Part shown: piece by piece, positions 6,125 to 8,474 of the stretch
How positions within the stretch are numbered: position 1 is the first letter of the stretch
Layout of the letters: each line of letters begins with the position of its first letter
Source: Flavobacteriaceae bacterium
GTDB lineage: Bacteria; Bacteroidota; Bacteroidia; Flavobacteriales; Flavobacteriaceae
Assembly: GCA_947458575.1 (NCBI GenBank)
Contig: CANHBE010000104.1
Coordinates: 1 to 8,474 of the forward strand
DNA: 8,474 bases
Reading direction: 5' to 3'
Notes under the pieces: generated by a model
Told to the model about the DNA's origin: nothing
The model's database searches: none
The model's input: the letters and a program-made list of their open reading frames with translations, nothing else
Program-made: the position numbers and the translations under genes

Positions 6125-7803
6125 AGAATTTCTTATTAAAAACTTATCAATTAATACCCATTTCGAAAAGGAGAAAACTTCCCGGATTCTTTATTTATTC
6201 GTTGCTCAACACTTTTTTAGATCTTATTTCTATAATTTATTTGATTCCCATAATCTTAGTTTTACTGGATAAAAATAAATTAGAAAATCTCACCAAAAGC
6301 CACCTTCAGATTGCTCTTTCCGACAATTTGATTTTGATTTTACTAGGATCGCTTTTGATGTTTTATATCCTAAAAAACAGCATTCAAACAAGAATAATTG
6401 GTGTTCAAACAAAATTTATCTATTCCATTTCGGATGCTATTTCGAAAAAATTAATGTCGAAGTTTATTTTTGAAAGTTATAACATTCACACTCGTGCAGA
6501 TAAGAACATTTTTTTTCGAGATGTGTTTCAACTCCCAATGACCTTTGCTACGAACATTTTATTTTCTATTTATTATCTATTTTCTGAGGTGTTTTTATTG
6601 CTTATAATCTCCATAATTAGTTTTATTTACAATCCATTTCTTACGATTATTTCCTTTGTATTACTCGTGGTTTTGGCTTACCTTCTATTGGTCTTTCAAA
6701 AGAATAAAGTATCTGATTTCAGCGAAAAAATAGTACAGTTATACCAAGAAAATGTAAGGAATATCATGAATATTTTGCATGGATTCATTGACATTAAAAC
6801 CACGAAATCAGAAGAGAAATTCATAAAAAAATTCGAAGATTCAAACAAAAGGAATAATGATCAATTGGCATTGCTACTCGCATTCAAACAATCGAACGTG
6901 AAGTACTTTGAAATACTGTTCATTCTAGGATTATCCATCGGAATCTTGTTTTTCGTCTTTAGCAAAGACTACTCGAAAGATCTGATTTTCTTATCATTCT
7001 TGGCTGGCGCGAGCATCAAGATTATTCCCTCTTTTAATAAAATACTAAACGCATTCATAGATATTAAAACCAATAAGAATACGGTCGAAATTCTGAGCGG
7101 ATATGCAGAAGAAACGGTTAAAAAGAAATCTGTTGAAACTTATACGAACACCTTAAAAATCAGCAATATTTCTTTTGAATATGGTAAAAAAGAGATAGTA
7201 AAAGACGTCAATTTAGAAATCAACAAAGGTGATTTTATTTCGATATCAGGAAATTCAGGTGAAGGAAAAACCACGCTTTTGCATATAATTGCCGGTCTTT
7301 TAATACCAAAGAAAGGGACTGTGATGATTGATGATCTGGAATTATCACACAATGAGTTGCTTTTTGATTTTGTTGGATATGCTTCGCAACAGCCTTTCTT
7401 ATTCCAAGGAAGTGTTTTGGAAAACATGACTATGCTTCATGAAAATGTTGACTATTCACATTTAGATTCAATTATTGAAGCGCTAGAATTGAAAGAATGG
7501 ATAAAATCACTTCCGGAAGGAATACTTACACCATTGTTACTAGAGAGCAAGAAACTTTCCGGCGGTCAAAAACAACGAATTGCTTTGGCTCGAGTCCTCT
7601 ATTTTAAACCTAAAATACTATTGTTGGATGAAATCACAAACCAATTGAATCCGGCGCTCGAGGAAAAAATTTTAGATTATTTAAAACAGTTAACTGTAGA
7701 AAATCAACTTGCGATTGTTGCAGTATCACATGGTAAAAAAGTTGGTCAATTTGCCAACAGAGAGTACACTTTGGAAAACGGTAAATTAATTGCAAATGTC
7801 TAA
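6121..7803 (+). CDS. ABC exporter, fused membrane and ATPase domains (MsbA/PglK type)
   Basis: This 560-residue half-transporter has an N-terminal membrane domain and a C-terminal ATPase, the type IV exporter arrangement of MsbA and the lipid-linked oligosaccharide flippase PglK, and is of usual length. Hydrophobic segments lie near residues 22-50, 67-84, 145-170, 172-192, 262-280 and 285-305, giving six helices. The ATPase (about 344-560) shows Walker A GNSGEGKT (377-384), Q-loop ASQQPFLFQGS (421-431), signature LSGGQKQR (479-486), Walker B ILLLDE (499-504) and the switch histidine H536. Two points are unusual: the residues before LSGGQ (LLLESKK) lack the common GExG pattern, and the D-loop region reads TNQLNPALEE instead of TSALD. 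The catalytic Lys, Glu and His remain, so it is probably active as a homodimer. With glycosyltransferases on both sides, flipping a glycan or glycolipid across the inner membrane is the best guess. Confidence 0.92.
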   Translation: MKNFLLKTYQLIPISKRRKLPGFFIYSLLNTFLDLISIIYLIPIILVLLDKNKLENLTKSHLQIALSDNLILILLGSLLMFYILKNSIQTRIIGVQTKFIYSISDAISKKLMSKFIFESYNIHTRADKNIFFRDVFQLPMTFATNILFSIYYLFSEVFLLLIISIISFIYNPFLTIISFVLLVVLAYLLLVFQKNKVSDFSEKIVQLYQENVRNIMNILHGFIDIKTTKSEEKFIKKFEDSNKRNNDQLALLLAFKQSNVKYFEILFILGLSIGILFFVFSKDYSKDLIFLSFLAGASIKIIPSFNKILNAFIDIKTNKNTVEILSGYAEETVKKKSVETYTNTLKISNISFEYGKKEIVKDVNLEINKGDFISISGNSGEGKTTLLHIIAGLLIPKKGTVMIDDLELSHNELLFDFVGYASQQPFLFQGSVLENMTMLHENVDYSHLDSIIEALELKEWIKSLPEGILTPLLLESKKLSGGQKQRIALARVLYFKPKILLLDEITNQLNPALEEKILDYLKQLTVENQLAIVAVSHGKKVGQFANREYTLENGKLIANV

Positions 7804-8474
7804 GCGATTACTTTTCATAACGCCCATTTTTCCAAAGAATGATTCTGAAGATAATGTTGTCCCATTTATAAGTCAATTTACACAACAATTCGAAGCTAAC
7901 ACTGACGTCAAAATTGACGTGATTAGTTTGATGTATCCTTTTTCAACTAACAAGTACTCGATTGGAAATGTAACTATCTATCCGATGGGTAGTCATTTTA
8001 AATCAATCGTGAAGCAAATTCCCTATTTATGCAAAGCAATTTTAAAGGGAAATTTACTACACCGACAAAATCCTTATGACGGTATCTTATGCTTTTGGTA
8101 CCGAGAATCGGCACTTGTAGGAAAAGTGCTTAGTTCTTTGCTCAAGATCAAACTCACAGTTTGGATGCAAGGACAAGATGTAAAAAAGGACAATAAATAC
8201 ATCGCGCTTTTACGAATTCCAGCTCATCAAATTGTAATGATGTCATTGCAACAAAGCAAATTTCTTTATGCTAATCATAATATTCGGATTCAAAAAATTG
8301 CGAACGTTGCTGTTAGTCGGAATTTGTTTCCACAGTTAAACACAGGCGAAAGACCCTATACGATTTTGGGAGTTGGTAATCTAGGCGCCCTAAAAAACTA
8401 CAGTCTGTTTATTGATATCATCTCAGAATTAAAGAACAAAAACATACGTGCTATTATAATCGGTGAGGGCGAAG
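7796..8474 (+). CDS. GT4-like (GT-B fold) glycosyltransferase, C-terminus beyond window edge
   Basis: The frame is open for 226 codons to the window edge, so the C-terminal domain is mostly missing. The N-terminal domain begins RLLFITPIFPKND (4-16), a first beta-strand and loop typical of GT-B enzymes, and continues with DVISLMYPFS (41-50), YDGILCFWYRESALVGK (94-110) and VWMQGQDVKK (122-131). Residues 189-226 enter the nucleotide-sugar-binding domain: TILGVGNLGALKNYSLFIDII, then IIGEGE, both classic GT4 features. It presumably adds a sugar from a nucleotide sugar to the same product handled by the upstream GT2 enzyme and exporter; linkage and donor are unknown. The start ATG lies in ATGTCTAA, overlapping the ABC gene by 8 bases, the same eight bases as at the start of the radical SAM gene. 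The conserved EX7E donor-site motif would lie beyond the edge and cannot be checked. Confidence 0.88.
   Translation, partial: MSKRLLFITPIFPKNDSEDNVVPFISQFTQQFEANTDVKIDVISLMYPFSTNKYSIGNVTIYPMGSHFKSIVKQIPYLCKAILKGNLLHRQNPYDGILCFWYRESALVGKVLSSLLKIKLTVWMQGQDVKKDNKYIALLRIPAHQIVMMSLQQSKFLYANHNIRIQKIANVAVSRNLFPQLNTGERPYTILGVGNLGALKNYSLFIDIISELKNKNIRAIIIGEGE

Noticed and set aside
6069..6272. 67-codon plus-strand frame across the GT2/ABC junction
   Set aside because: It lies wholly inside two well-supported genes in another frame and its product has no recognisable motif.

Overview
The window looks like a chromosomal stretch from a member of the Bacteroidota, probably an environmental flavobacterium- or cytophaga-like organism. 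The evidence is an A/T-rich sequence, a DUF5916/CBM9-like outer-membrane protein of a type typical of that phylum, very weak Shine-Dalgarno sequences, and glycosyltransferases that read like Bacteroidota proteins. No ribosomal or other taxonomic marker is present, so this is inference.

Layout. Positions 1-1565 hold the N-terminal 521 codons of a DUF5916 protein on the minus strand, cut by the window edge. A 211-bp divergent intergenic region (1566-1776) follows. From 1777 to the right edge there is one tightly packed plus-strand cluster in which every gene overlaps the next: a nucleotidyltransferase with an N-terminal winged-helix-like segment, a B12-binding-type radical SAM enzyme, a class I SAM methyltransferase, a 5' fragment of an FkbM-type methyltransferase, a GT2-type glycosyltransferase, a full-length ABC exporter (six predicted membrane helices plus ATPase), and the start of a GT-B (GT4-like) glycosyltransferase that runs off the edge. 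Overlaps are 8, 11, 8, 14, 4 and 8 bases. This implies a single transcript and probably translational coupling.

How the genes may work together. Two glycosyltransferases plus an MsbA/PglK-type exporter suggest assembly and membrane flipping of a glycan or glycolipid (surface polysaccharide, lipid-linked oligosaccharide or similar). The nucleotidyltransferase, radical SAM enzyme and methyltransferase at the head of the operon would supply or modify an unusual building block. No substrate can be read from the sequence. The points most worth a second look are the nucleotidyltransferase/radical SAM/methyltransferase trio as a possible uncharacterised modification module, the FkbM remnant joined directly to the next gene's start, and an ABC ATPase with unusual residues before the signature motif and in the D-loop. 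I saw no RNA genes, insertion sequences, CRISPR arrays or convincing terminators.
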